DNA of 64,000 nucleotides from Paracoccaceae bacterium (GTDB taxonomy: Bacteria; Pseudomonadota; Alphaproteobacteria; Rhodobacterales; Rhodobacteraceae). The stretch lies in NCBI GenBank assembly GCA_012103375.1, contig WLWX01000001.1:1540501-1604500 (forward strand), read 5' to 3'. Below the pieces are notes generated by a model that was given only the letters and a program-made list of their open reading frames with translations, did not search any database and was not told where the DNA came from. The translations under genes and the position numbers were made by a program. How positions within the stretch are numbered: position 1 is the stretch's first letter; each line of letters starts with the position of its first letter. Below are positions 48,870 through 57,289 of this stretch, piece by piece.

Positions 48870-49997
48870 TCACAGACCGGCAGAAAACTCCGCTACCATG
48901 CTTTCGACGACGGATCGAAGGGCTTCCTCCTCGGTCGCGCCTGCGTCGCGGGCGGCTTTGAATACGGCACGCTGGCGGTCTGAACTGGCCCCGACTGAAA
49001 CGATCTTGCGCAGATGCGCAATTTCCGGGGCGCTGACCAATGCGCTTGCATCCTCGGACGTGAGGTCGATCAATTCCTCGACCGCTTCGGCAATTGGCAT
49101 CAGGGCGCGGCGACCCAGATCCAGCAGCGTCCCGCCCGTGCCATAGCGTTGCGCCCGCCAACGGTTTTCGCCCACCAGAAAGCGGTCATAAATCCGCCAG
49201 CGCTGGTTGCGTGTCTTCAGTCGCCACAGCATCCGCATCAGTGCCTGAATTGCCGCCGCCAATGCCAGCGTATCTTCCATCCGGGGCATGACATCGCAAA
49301 TCCGCGCTTCAAGCGTCGGGAAGCGCGATGAAGGCCGCAAATCCCACCAGATCTTCGAGGCATCCTCGATTATGCCAGTGTCGATCAGCACATCGACTGA
49401 GCGCTGATATTCACTCCAGTCCGTGAATTTCGGGGGCAGGCCGGATCGCGGCATGTTGTCAAACACGCAGAGGCGGTAACTGGCCAGCCCGGTGTCCACG
49501 CCTTCCCAGAACGGAGAAGATCCCGACAGTGCCAGCAGATGGGGCAGGAAATAGGCGAACTGGTTCATCAGGTCGATGCGCAGATCGTCGTCGCCGATGC
49601 CAACGTGGACGTGGCAGCCGCAGGTCACCATCCGGCGGGCCACATGGCCCATGGCGTCGGCCAGATCGGTGTAGCGATCACCGTCGCTTTGGCCGATCTG
49701 CTTCCAGTCGGCGAAGGGATGGCAGGACGTCGCAATCGGCGTCAGCCCGTGGCCATTGGCAATGTCGCGAATGCAGCTGCGCAATTCGATCAGTTCGGCG
49801 CGTGCATCGCCGATTGTCGGGCAGATGCCGGTTCCAACCTCGATCTGGCAGGTCTTGAACTCGGGGCTGACCCGTCCGCCCAGCTTGGCCTTGCAGGCAT
49901 CCAGCATGCCGGGCGGAACATTGGCGGGTTCATAGGTCTTCAGATCGACGAGGATGTATTCCTCTTCAATCCCAAGCGTGAAGGCAGGGTCGTCCAT
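48870..49997 (-). CDS. Carboxylate-amine ligase, YbdK/GCS2 family
   Basis: 375 residues from ATG 49997 (MDDPAFTLG). Glutamate-cysteine ligase type 2 fold: [14 protein letters not shown] start, [21 protein letters not shown] and [21 protein letters not shown]. YbdK-type enzymes ligate a carboxylate to an amine weakly and in vivo function is uncertain. Confidence 0.9.
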   Translation of the reverse strand: MDDPAFTLGIEEEYILVDLKTYEPANVPPGMLDACKAKLGGRVSPEFKTCQIEVGTGICPTIGDARAELIELRSCIRDIANGHGLTPIATSCHPFADWKQIGQSDGDRYTDLADAMGHVARRMVTCGCHVHVGIGDDDLRIDLMNQFAYFLPHLLALSGSSPFWEGVDTGLASYRLCVFDNMPRSGLPPKFTDWSEYQRSVDVLIDTGIIEDASKIWWDLRPSSRFPTLEARICDVMPRMEDTLALAAAIQALMRMLWRLKTRNQRWRIYDRFLVGENRWRAQRYGTGGTLLDLGRRALMPIAEAVEELIDLTSEDASALVSAPEIAHLRKIVSVGASSDRQRAVFKAARDAGATEEEALRSVVESMVAEFSAGL

Positions 49998-50071
49998 GCA
50001 GGATCCAGTCGTCTGGCGGGCGTTGCCCCCCACCAGACAGGATTGCAGGGCGGTCTGTCAAACCGGGCGTG

Positions 50072-50404
50072 TCAGCCGGCCTTGATCAGGCCCTTCATGT
50101 TGGGATGCACCTGGCAGAAGAACGGATGGTCGCCTGCGGTTGAAATCACGACTTCTTCCGACTGGCCCTTGCTCAGGCGGGCGGTGCTCCAGCTTTTGTC
50201 TTCGGCGGTGCCGGTGTGGGGGGCGCCGTCATTGTTTGTGAAAACAACGGTATCGCCGACGGCGACACTCAACTCGGCCGGATTGAATTTGAAGCCTTCG
50301 ATGGAAATCTGATGCGTGGCGGCCAGTGCGGCGCCGGGAATGGAGGCGGCAATCGGTGCGGCGGCAAGACCAGAAATGGCGGTACGGCGGGTAATTTTGG
50401 TCAC
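50072..50404 (-). CDS. Cupredoxin (amicyanin/pseudoazurin-like), copy 1
   Basis: 110 residues with a Tat-like signal (MTKITRRTAISGLAAAPIAA, cleavage near ALA). Single cupredoxin domain with type 1 copper ligands visible as His in GAPHTGTA and Cys, His, Met in FFCQVHPNMKG. A periplasmic electron-carrier. Its paralogue follows 90 bases upstream on the same strand. Confidence 0.9.
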   Translation of the reverse strand: MTKITRRTAISGLAAAPIAASIPGAALAATHQISIEGFKFNPAELSVAVGDTVVFTNNDGAPHTGTAEDKSWSTARLSKGQSEEVVISTAGDHPFFCQVHPNMKGLIKAG

Positions 50405-50493
50405 AACTTGAACTCCTTGACTGTGATGGTGTCACGTTGACGTGACCCTGCGGAAAGCGCAACTGAACCTATGGTGTGGTTTGTTACAATGCG

Positions 50494-50826
50494 TCAGTTG
50501 GCCCAGATGACCCCCTTCATGGCCGGATGCGGGCGGCAGTAATAGGAATGATCCCCGGCCGAGGATATGACGATCTTGGCCGACTTGCCCCGGCCAAGCT
50601 GTGCGGTATCCCAGCGCTTGATAATGGCTGTCGCGGTGTGCGGAGTGGAATCCATATTGGTAAAGACCACCCGGTCGCCGACCGAGACATGCAGTTCGGC
50701 GGGGTGATACTTGAACCCTTTTATAATCACGCGATGCGTCGCCGCCTGTGCGGGGGCGGCGATCAGCGTGGCCAATGGTGCAGCAGTCATGCCGGCGAGG
50801 GCGGTGCGGCGGGTGATTTTTGACAC
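50494..50826 (-). CDS. Cupredoxin (amicyanin/pseudoazurin-like), copy 2
   Basis: 110 residues, same length as copy 1 and about 55% identical by eye, with a Tat-like signal (TRRTALAGMTAAPLA). Copper ligands again present: His in TPHTATA and YYCRPHPAMKG. Tandem duplicates; no obvious electron-transfer partner beside them. Confidence 0.9.
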   Translation of the reverse strand: MSKITRRTALAGMTAAPLATLIAAPAQAATHRVIIKGFKYHPAELHVSVGDRVVFTNMDSTPHTATAIIKRWDTAQLGRGKSAKIVISSAGDHSYYCRPHPAMKGVIWAN

Positions 50827-50891
50827 GATCTGGTCTCCTCATTCGTGGTTAGTCTTGGTGCGCCGATCTGGGCGCAAACTGGTCGAAAGGC

Positions 50892-51353
50892 TCAACCAGT
50901 TGAAGCCGCGGGGGCAAAACTGACGATTGCGGCACCTGCGATGGCCATGACGATGCCCAGCAGTTTGAGCATTGTGATGGGCTGAACCGGCACGCCCAGC
51001 AAGCCGAACTGATTGATCAGCGCACCAAACAGGATCTGCCCGGCAACCAGAAGGACGAAGAACGCGCCGGTTCCGATCTGCGGCACTAGATAAGACGATC
51101 CGACAATCATTACCGCACTCGCCACCCCCGACAGGAACAGCCACATCGGCAGCGACGGAATGCGCCCGAACGCCTCGGCCCCTTGCCCGGATGCCAGGGC
51201 GATCACCAGCGACGCGATCAGGGCGACCGCAAAGAACGGCACATTGCCCATCGTGGGTGACCCCAGCAGTTGCGACATACGGCTGATCATCGGCAGATAA
51301 AGAGAGATAATGGCCCCCATTGCGAGGGCCATGACAAAGTTTGCGGCGGACAT
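50892..51353 (-). CDS. DMT-superfamily (YdcZ/DUF606) transporter
   Basis: 153 residues from ATG 51353, with CAGGAGCG upstream. Five hydrophobic segments (NFVMALAMGAIISLYLPM; FFAVALIASLVIALASG; PMWLFLSGVASAVMIVGSSYLV; GAFFVLLVAGQILFGALI; MLKLLGIVMAIAGAAIVSF). DUF606 proteins usually come as tandem halves; a single copy is seen here. Substrate unknown. Confidence 0.8.
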   Translation of the reverse strand: MSAANFVMALAMGAIISLYLPMISRMSQLLGSPTMGNVPFFAVALIASLVIALASGQGAEAFGRIPSLPMWLFLSGVASAVMIVGSSYLVPQIGTGAFFVLLVAGQILFGALINQFGLLGVPVQPITMLKLLGIVMAIAGAAIVSFAPAASTG

Positions 51354-51466
51354 GCGGACGCTCCTGAACGGTTGGTTGCGTCCGCAACTGTGCCGAAGCC
51401 TCACGCAAAATGAAAGCGTTGCGCTGTGATCCCCGCCAGTGAGGTATTGTGCTATTCATTTGCAAC

Positions 51467-51514
51467 GATGCCCGAAATCAAACGCCCTGCGCCCGCGGCG
51501 CGCACCGGGCGCAG
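51467..51514 (-). repeat. Dispersed element remnant, copy D
   Basis: GATGCCCGAAATCAAACGCCC (outer flank also seen beside copy C) is joined directly to TGCGCC-GCGGCGCGCACCGGGCGCAG, the other outer end; the inverted arms and centre are missing. It reads as an internal deletion of a copy C-like element. Confidence 0.6.
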
Positions 51515-51552
51515 ACCATTCTGATAGCGGTTCAGGTCGTCAGGGCGGCGCC

Positions 51553-53052
51553 TTAATCCATCGCTTTGAACGCGAACTCTCCACCCTCTTTCAGGCCGCT
51601 GGGCCAGCGGGCGGTGACGGTTTTTGTCCGAGTGTAGAACTTGAACGAATCCGGGCCGTGCTGGTTCAGGTCGCCGAACACGGATTTCTTCCAGCCGCCG
51701 AAGGTGTGATAGGCCAGCGGCACCGGGATCGGGACGTTGATGCCGACCATGCCGATGTTGATGCGGCTGGCAAAATCGCGGGCCGTGTCGCCGTCGCGGG
51801 TGAAGATTGCGGTGCCGTTGCCGTATTCGTGGTTCATGGCCAGATCTATCGCTTCCTGGTACGAGCCTGTGCGCACGGTCGACAGCACCGGGCCAAAAAT
51901 CTCTTGCTGATAGATATCCATGTCGGGCGTCACGCGGTCGAACAGATGCGGGCCGACGAAGAAACCGTCTTCATAGCCCTGCAGGCTGAAGTTGCGATTG
52001 TCGACGACCAGTTCCGCGCCCTGCTCCACACCGGATTCGATCAGCCCCAGGATGCGTTCCTTGGCTTCGCGTGTCACGACAGGGCCCATGTCGACGTCGT
52101 TACCGGCGGTGTAGGGGCCGACCTTCAGCTTCTCGATCCGCGGGACCAGCTTTTCGATCAGCCGATCTGCGGTTTCGTCGCCCACCGGGACCGCAACCGA
52201 AACGGCCATGCAGCGTTCACCAGCGGCCCCAAAGCCCGCGCCGACCAGCGCATCGGCGGCCTGATCCATGTCAGCATCAGGCATGACGATCATGTGGTTC
52301 TTGGCACCGCCGAAACATTGCGCGCGTTTGCCGTTCGCGCAGGCGCGCGAGTAAATATACTGGGCAATCGGGGTCGAGCCGACAAAGCTGACGCCCTGGA
52401 TGGTGTCATTGTCGAGGATCGCGTCGACCGCCTCCTTGTCGCCATTGACGACCTGGAATACGCCCGCCGGCAGGCCGGCCTCGACAAACAACTCGGCCAG
52501 CATCAGCGGGACCGAGGGGTCACGCTCGGACGGTTTCAGGACCACGGCGTTGCCGCAGGCCAGTGCCGGGCCGACATGCCACAGCGGCATCATCGCGGGG
52601 AAGTTGAACGGCATGATCGACCCGACGACACCCAGTGGCTGGCGCATCGAGTAGATGTCGATGCCCGGACCGGCGTTGTCGGTGTATTCACCCTTCAGCA
52701 TCTGCGGTGCGCCGATGCAGTATTCGACGACCTCCAGGCCGCGCTGCAGATCGCCCTTTGCATCCGGAATGGTCTTGCCATGTTCCCGGCTGAGCGCTTC
52801 GGCGAGCCGTTCCATATCGCGGTTGATCAGGCGCACCATCTCCATCATCACGCGGGCGCGTTTCTGCGGGTTGGTTGCTGCCCAAACCGGCTGTGCGGCT
52901 GCGGCGGCGGCGATGGCGGCGTCCATTTCAGCCTGCGTCGCCAATGGCACTTTGGACTGAACCTCACCCGTTGCCGGGTTGAAGATGTCAGCAAAGCGAC
53001 CGGACTTTCCCGCCACGTAGTTGCCACCGATGTAATGGGTGAGTTCAGCCAT
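51553..53052 (-). CDS. mmsA: CoA-acylating methylmalonate-semialdehyde dehydrogenase
   Basis: 499 residues from ATG 53052 (MAELTHYIGGNYV). Converts methylmalonate or malonate semialdehyde with CoA and NAD to propionyl- or acetyl-CoA (valine, myo-inositol and beta-alanine breakdown). FVGSTPIAQYIY, catalytic Cys in GAAGERCMAVSVAV, and NQQEIFGPVL-like YQQEIFGPVLST. Normal length. No other valine genes nearby. Confidence 0.95.
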   Translation of the reverse strand: MAELTHYIGGNYVAGKSGRFADIFNPATGEVQSKVPLATQAEMDAAIAAAAAAQPVWAATNPQKRARVMMEMVRLINRDMERLAEALSREHGKTIPDAKGDLQRGLEVVEYCIGAPQMLKGEYTDNAGPGIDIYSMRQPLGVVGSIMPFNFPAMMPLWHVGPALACGNAVVLKPSERDPSVPLMLAELFVEAGLPAGVFQVVNGDKEAVDAILDNDTIQGVSFVGSTPIAQYIYSRACANGKRAQCFGGAKNHMIVMPDADMDQAADALVGAGFGAAGERCMAVSVAVPVGDETADRLIEKLVPRIEKLKVGPYTAGNDVDMGPVVTREAKERILGLIESGVEQGAELVVDNRNFSLQGYEDGFFVGPHLFDRVTPDMDIYQQEIFGPVLSTVRTGSYQEAIDLAMNHEYGNGTAIFTRDGDTARDFASRINIGMVGINVPIPVPLAYHTFGGWKKSVFGDLNQHGPDSFKFYTRTKTVTARWPSGLKEGGEFAFKAMD

Positions 53053-53190
53053 GAGTGCCCTCGTTTTGTTAGATGTTTGCCATGTCATAGTGCCGCCGCC
53101 GCTTGGATGAAAGGGGGCAGGGTGTCACCGACCCGCGACGCATTGGGGGGGGCAGGCGCAGGATCACGTCGCGCGCCGGGCGACGACCGG

Positions 53191-53583
53191 TCAGTCCGTC
53201 CCGCGATAGGGCGGGACGTATTGCATTGCCATGTCCCAGGGGAAGAAAATCCAGGTGTCCTGGCTGACCTCGGTTATAAAGGAGTCGACCTGCGAATTGC
53301 CCGCAGGCTTGGCATAGACGGTGGCAAAATGCGCCTTGGGGAACAGGTTGCGCACCACTTCCAGCGTTTTGCCCGAGTCGACCAGATCATCCACGATCAG
53401 AACGCCGGTGCCATCGCCCATCATCGCCGGGGCCATGCCGCCACGGGTGATCGCAACCACGGCTTTCCAGTCGCCGCCATCGGGCCCATGCCCGTCCAGC
53501 CGCCAGGCCAGCGCGCGCGCATCGCGATGTATTTGGTCCCAGCTGACGTGAAACCCTTTTTCGTGCGGCAGCCGGTCAGTCAT
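53191..53583 (-). CDS. gpt: Xanthine-guanine phosphoribosyltransferase with internal in-frame deletion
   Basis: 130 residues versus about 152 in E. coli and about 165-170 in close relatives. The PRPP loop [15 protein letters not shown] and the end [19 protein letters not shown] are intact. But [10 protein letters not shown] is joined directly to [12 protein letters not shown] near base 53421, whereas the family has about 35 residues between them, including the ARELxxRxVDT strand and the guanine-side loop. The frame is kept. A purine-salvage enzyme; this allele is probably inactive or unfoldable. It follows mmsA and precedes fabI on the same strand. Confidence 0.85.
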   Translation of the reverse strand: MTDRLPHEKGFHVSWDQIHRDARALAWRLDGHGPDGGDWKAVVAITRGGMAPAMMGDGTGVLIVDDLVDSGKTLEVVRNLFPKAHFATVYAKPAGNSQVDSFITEVSQDTWIFFPWDMAMQYVPPYRGTD

Positions 53584-53588
53584 TTGTG

Positions 53589-54419
53589 TCAGCCCTTCGA
53601 AAGCTCTTTGGTCATATCCGGCGCATCGGGGTTTTTCATACCGATCACATGATAGCCCGAATCGACGTGGTGAATCTCTCCCGTAACAGCGCTGGAGAGG
53701 TCGGAACAGAAATAGAGCGCGGATTTACCGACCTCGTCCTGGGTGACGTTGCGGCGCAGGGGCGAATTCAGCTCGTTCCACTTCAGGATATAGCGGAAAT
53801 CGCCGATGCCAGAGGCCGCCAGCGTCTTGATTGTGCCCGCACTGATTGCGTTGACGCGAATATTGTCCTTGCCCAGATCCTCGGCCATGTAGCGCACGCT
53901 GGTTTCCAGCGCCGCCTTGGCGACGCCCATGACGTTGTAATGCGGCATGACACGTTCCGCGCCGAGGTAGGTGAGCGTCAGCAGCGACCCGCCGTTCGGC
54001 ATCATCGCGGCGGCGCGCTGGCACACGGCGGTGAAGGAAAACACCGAAATATCCATGGTGGAGCGGAAATTTTCCGGGCTGGTGTCGACATAGCGGCCGC
54101 GAAGCTCATTCTTGTCGGAAAAGCCAATGGCGTGGACGACGAAATCCAGATCCCCCCAGCGGTTCTTGATTTCGGCGAACAGGGCGTCCAGCGAGGCGGG
54201 ATCGCCCACGTCGCATTCCACCAGAAAATCACTGCCCAGTGACTCGGCCAGCGGGCGCACCCGTTTTTCCAGCGGCCCGCCCTGATGCGAGATACACAGC
54301 GACGCGCCAGCATCAGACAGCTGTTTGGCCACGCCCCACGCGATGGATTTGTCGTTGGCCAGTCCCATGATCAGGCCGCGTTTTCCGTCCATCAATCCGG
54401 CTGTTGGTCCCGTTGACAT
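53589..54419 (-). CDS. fabI: Enoyl-ACP reductase (NADH)
   Basis: 276 residues from ATG 54419 ([13 protein letters not shown]), with GGAGAC upstream. Reduces trans-2-enoyl-ACP in fatty acid elongation. NAD loop [18 protein letters not shown] and catalytic Tyr-x6-Lys in [14 protein letters not shown]. Five bases from gpt; divergent from pdxH. Confidence 0.96.
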   Translation of the reverse strand: MSTGPTAGLMDGKRGLIMGLANDKSIAWGVAKQLSDAGASLCISHQGGPLEKRVRPLAESLGSDFLVECDVGDPASLDALFAEIKNRWGDLDFVVHAIGFSDKNELRGRYVDTSPENFRSTMDISVFSFTAVCQRAAAMMPNGGSLLTLTYLGAERVMPHYNVMGVAKAALETSVRYMAEDLGKDNIRVNAISAGTIKTLAASGIGDFRYILKWNELNSPLRRNVTQDEVGKSALYFCSDLSSAVTGEIHHVDSGYHVIGMKNPDAPDMTKELSKG

Positions 54420-54509
54420 CCAGTGTCTCCTGGCTAGTTGTCGGTTCTTGGCGTTTAGGCCATTGACCAAAGGTCATCAAGGGGCGCGCCAACAACCGGA
54501 GGTAGATAA

Positions 54510-55115
54510 ATGTCGGAACGCGATGGTATTTTTGCCGGTGACGACCCGTTTCAGCTGGTCCGAGACTGGTTGGCCGAGGCCGAAAAGACCGAGGCAAATG
54601 ACCCGACGGCAATGGCCCTGTCCACGGTTGACGCCGACGGTCTGCCCAATGCGCGCATGGTTCTGCTGAAAGAGGTCGAGGATGACGGATTCGTTTTCTA
54701 CACCAACTATGGCAGCGCCAAAGCGGTCGAGATCGACAGCGCTGGCAAGGCCGCTTTCGTGATGCACTGGAAATCGCTGCGCCGTCAGGTCCGTGTGCGC
54801 GGTTCGGTCGCACGTGTGGGCGGTGAACAGGCGGACGCCTATTACAACAGCCGTGCGCTGCAAAGTCGTCTGGGGGCCTGGGCCTCTGATCAATCGCAAC
54901 CCTTGTCTTCACGCGCCGCCCTGATGGCAAAGGTCGCCATGATCACGGCGACCAAAGGAACCAGCCCGCCACGCCCGCCGTTCTGGGGCGGCTATCGGAT
55001 CACCCCGGTCGAGATCGAGTTCTGGGCGGATGGCCAGTTCCGCCTGCACGACAGATTTCGCTGGCGGCGTACTTCCGCAACGGCACCCTGGGACATTCAG
55101 CGATTGCACCCCTGA
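54510..55115 (+). CDS. pdxH: Pyridoxamine/pyridoxine 5'-phosphate oxidase
   Basis: 201 residues; FMN enzyme making [29 protein letters not shown] and [21 protein letters not shown], with the C-terminal HP. Strong GGAGGT before ATG 54510. Divergent from fabI with 90 bases between. Confidence 0.95.
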   Translation: MSERDGIFAGDDPFQLVRDWLAEAEKTEANDPTAMALSTVDADGLPNARMVLLKEVEDDGFVFYTNYGSAKAVEIDSAGKAAFVMHWKSLRRQVRVRGSVARVGGEQADAYYNSRALQSRLGAWASDQSQPLSSRAALMAKVAMITATKGTSPPRPPFWGGYRITPVEIEFWADGQFRLHDRFRWRRTSATAPWDIQRLHP

Positions 55116-55242
55116 ATCCCGCTACTCCGGGCCTCAGATGCGACAAAATCCGTGAAATAACGACCCTTTCCCTTTGCAACATGCCGAAAACCTGTCAACA
55201 CTCAGTCGGCGCAAACTGGGGAGCTTGCGTGGGGAAGTGCGG

Positions 55243-55773
55243 ATGATGGACGAACAAGTTGCCGTGTCTCGGCGTGTAAATGGCCGGGTGAAGTGGTTCG
55301 ATCCTGCAAAGGGATTCGGATTTATTCTGGCCGACGATGGCGGGTCAGACATCTTGCTGCATGCAAATGTTCTGCGAAATTATGGTCAAAGCTCGGTCGC
55401 GGATGCGGCATTGGTAGACGTCGATGTACAGGAAACGGCGCGCGGTCTGCAGGCCGTTCTGGTGCATCACATCGAACCGCCCACGGATGGCGATGCCGAT
55501 CCGGATGAGCCGGCGCTGTTTGCCGAACCTGACCCCGGCACCCCGCTGGAACCCGCGCGGGTGAAATGGTTCGACAAGGCCAAGGGCTTTGGGTTTGCCA
55601 ATATCTTTGGCCGCGACGAAGACGTTTTTTTGCATGTAGAGGTTCTGCGCCGGTCAGGCCTGGCCGATCTGCAACCCGGAGAGGCCGTTGCCCTACAAGT
55701 GACCGACGGTGAGCGTGGCCGCATGGCAACGCTGGTGACAAGCTGGGAGGCGGCGCATAAACAGGACGCATGA
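55243..55773 (+). CDS. Double cold-shock-domain protein
   Basis: About 176 residues. Two cold-shock domains: NGRVKWFDPAKGFGFI to VHHI, then ARVKWFDKAKGFGFAN to VTSWE, each with the RNP1-type KGFGF nucleic-acid-binding motif. A Pro/Asp/Glu-rich linker (PPTDGDADPDEPALFAEPDPG) joins them. Probably an RNA chaperone; the double form is common in alphaproteobacteria. Start ATG 55243 or 55246 after GGGGAAGTG. Overlaps DUF192 by four bases. Confidence 0.9.
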   Translation: MMDEQVAVSRRVNGRVKWFDPAKGFGFILADDGGSDILLHANVLRNYGQSSVADAALVDVDVQETARGLQAVLVHHIEPPTDGDADPDEPALFAEPDPGTPLEPARVKWFDKAKGFGFANIFGRDEDVFLHVEVLRRSGLADLQPGEAVALQVTDGERGRMATLVTSWEAAHKQDA

Positions 55774-56291
55774 TCGTCCTGCCCCGCGCCAACTGGCCCC
55801 GAATCTTCCACAGTGCCGTTTTATCTGGCCTGATCACAACGCTTTGCGCCCCGGCGTTTGCAGGGGCCTGCCGTGACGACCGAATAGAGCTGCGCGGCGG
55901 CTGGGGCACCGCAAGCTTCAGCATCGATGTCGCGGATGACCCTGATGAGCGGGCGCAGGGCCTGATGAACGTGCCAAAGATGGCCGCAAGCAAGGGCATG
56001 CTGTTCGTCTATGAATTTCCCCAGCGCGCGGCGTTCTGGATGCGCAACACGCTGATCCCGCTGGACATGATCGTTGCGGATGAAACCGGGACCGTGACGC
56101 GGGTGCACGCAAATGCCGTGCCGCTGGACGAGACACCGATTCCGGGCGGCGATGACGTGCTGCTGGTGCTCGAGGTTAACGGCGGCATGGCCGAAGCGAT
56201 CGGCATCACCGAAGGCAGTCAGATCCGGCATCCCTCGCTTGATCCGCATCTTGCCGCATGGCCCTGTGATCCGGTTCCGGCAACTGATTAG
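55770..56291 (+). CDS. DUF192 family exported protein
   Basis: 173 residues with a signal peptide ending near APAFA. DUF192 marks are ERAQGLMNVPKMAASKGMLFVYEF and FWMRNTLIPLDMIVADETG. Periplasmic protein of unknown function. ATGA overlap with the cold-shock gene, followed 59 bases later by tRNA-Pro. Confidence 0.9.
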   Translation: MIVLPRANWPRIFHSAVLSGLITTLCAPAFAGACRDDRIELRGGWGTASFSIDVADDPDERAQGLMNVPKMAASKGMLFVYEFPQRAAFWMRNTLIPLDMIVADETGTVTRVHANAVPLDETPIPGGDDVLLVLEVNGGMAEAIGITEGSQIRHPSLDPHLAAWPCDPVPATD

Positions 56292-56350
56292 TGGATTTGC
56301 CAAAACGAAGGCTTCCCCTTGGCGTCCAGTCTTTGTAAAGGGGGCGCAGT

Positions 56351-56427
<77 letters not shown>

Positions 56428-56487
56428 TCTAAAGACATAACCATAAGTGTGTTCCACTTGTTGCAGCCGGGGATTGCCGGATGCAAC

Positions 56488-56554
56488 CTTTGGGTGTCTG
56501 GGCCTTGGGTGCCCCGGTTTTTGGGTGTCGGGGCCCGGTTTTTGGGTGTCGGGG
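56488..56554 (+). repeat. Degenerate tandem repeat, ~21-base period
   Basis: CCGGTTTTTGGGTGTCGGGG is present at 56514 and again at 56535, with two worn copies (CTTTGGGTGTCTGGGCC, CTTGGGTGCCCCGG) just before. Not part of a recognised gene. Confidence 0.6.
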
Positions 56555-56809
56555 AATGTGCAAGGATTTCCCGGTCAGCGATGGCGATGCGCAATTCGCC
56601 ACCCCCGCGCGCCGATCCATCATTGTCTTCGACAGCGGCATTAGCGGGCCGGGCCGGTTCTGTTCATTTTGTTCAAATGATCGCGAATTTGCGCCACAAA
56701 ACCCTGTGTGCTGCGGGCCCCGGATATACAATATCCGCCCAAAGGGCCGCTCAGCTGCCGCGCGGGGAAGGGCCGATTCCGGCCATGGGAAAGCACCCGG
56801 TTCGAAAAG

Positions 56810-56818
56810 TTATCCACA
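56810..56818 (+). promoter_or_regulatory. Consensus DnaA box
   Basis: TTATCCACA, the exact DnaA-box consensus. A single box in a 860-base gap ahead of a ribonucleotide reductase gene; DnaA control of nrd genes is known from E. coli. One box alone does not indicate an origin. Confidence 0.45.
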
Positions 56819-57048
56819 GGATTTTCGGGTGGCGTTGTAGGCTTGCAACAGGGTCTGTGCTGCGCTTTTACCTGATGTTTCGGGGCCAAGGTTTCGGAAT
56901 CTGGGCAAAAAATCGCTTATCGGATTAACCGGGCGCTGGGCGCGGTCTGACGGTTTCACATTTCAGACACAGATTCTTTTCCCGGTCCCGGAATCATCGT
57001 TGACGCCATAGGGCCACTTCATGCAGTTTGTGCGCGCTGACCGGCAGA

Positions 57049-57064
57049 CCACTAAATGTAGTGG
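57049..57064. promoter_or_regulatory. NrdR-box-like palindrome upstream of nrdJ
   Basis: CCACTAAATGTAGTGG, a perfect six-base inverted repeat with the NrdR-box form (xCACTAxATxTAGTGx), 225 bases before the nrdJ start. A weaker partner CCACTTCATGCAGTTT lies at 57014-57029. Known NrdR targets have two boxes about three turns apart; the 35-base spacing here is slightly off. Confidence 0.55.
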
Positions 57065-57289
57065 CGGAGCAGCGGGACGGGAAATACATACGACTGATCT
57101 GGCAGCGACCTCCGGGTTTTGCCGACGTCCGGGGATGCCTGGATGAGTCGACTTGTTGTGCCACGCCCCGACCTCTGGCCGGTTAGCACGAAAACCGGGG
57201 GCAAATGCACCCGCAAAACGTCGGCGCCGCAAGGCAAATGGAAATGGTGACGCCCGCATCAGACGAGGACGCACCAAAAGGGGCATGGA

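Larger units (their letters stand above)
56428..57289. other. 862-base gap upstream of nrdJ with repeats and regulatory-looking sites
   Basis: No convincing protein. An ATG-initiated frame of 159 codons has no family features and shares the region with the tandem repeats. Contents: direct repeats at 56488-56554, a palindrome CGGATAT-ACA-ATATCCG at 56721-56737, a perfect TTATCCACA at 56810-56818 and a NrdR-box-like palindrome at 57049-57064. Confidence 0.6.

Noticed and set aside
56810-56818. A replication origin in the nrdJ gap because of the DnaA box.
   Set aside because: Only one box, no AT-rich unwinding region and no dnaA, dnaN, parA or repABC gene nearby.
56449-56928. A 159-codon ORF after tRNA-Pro as a gene.
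   Set aside because: It overlaps the tandem repeats, lacks a ribosome site and shows no family features.
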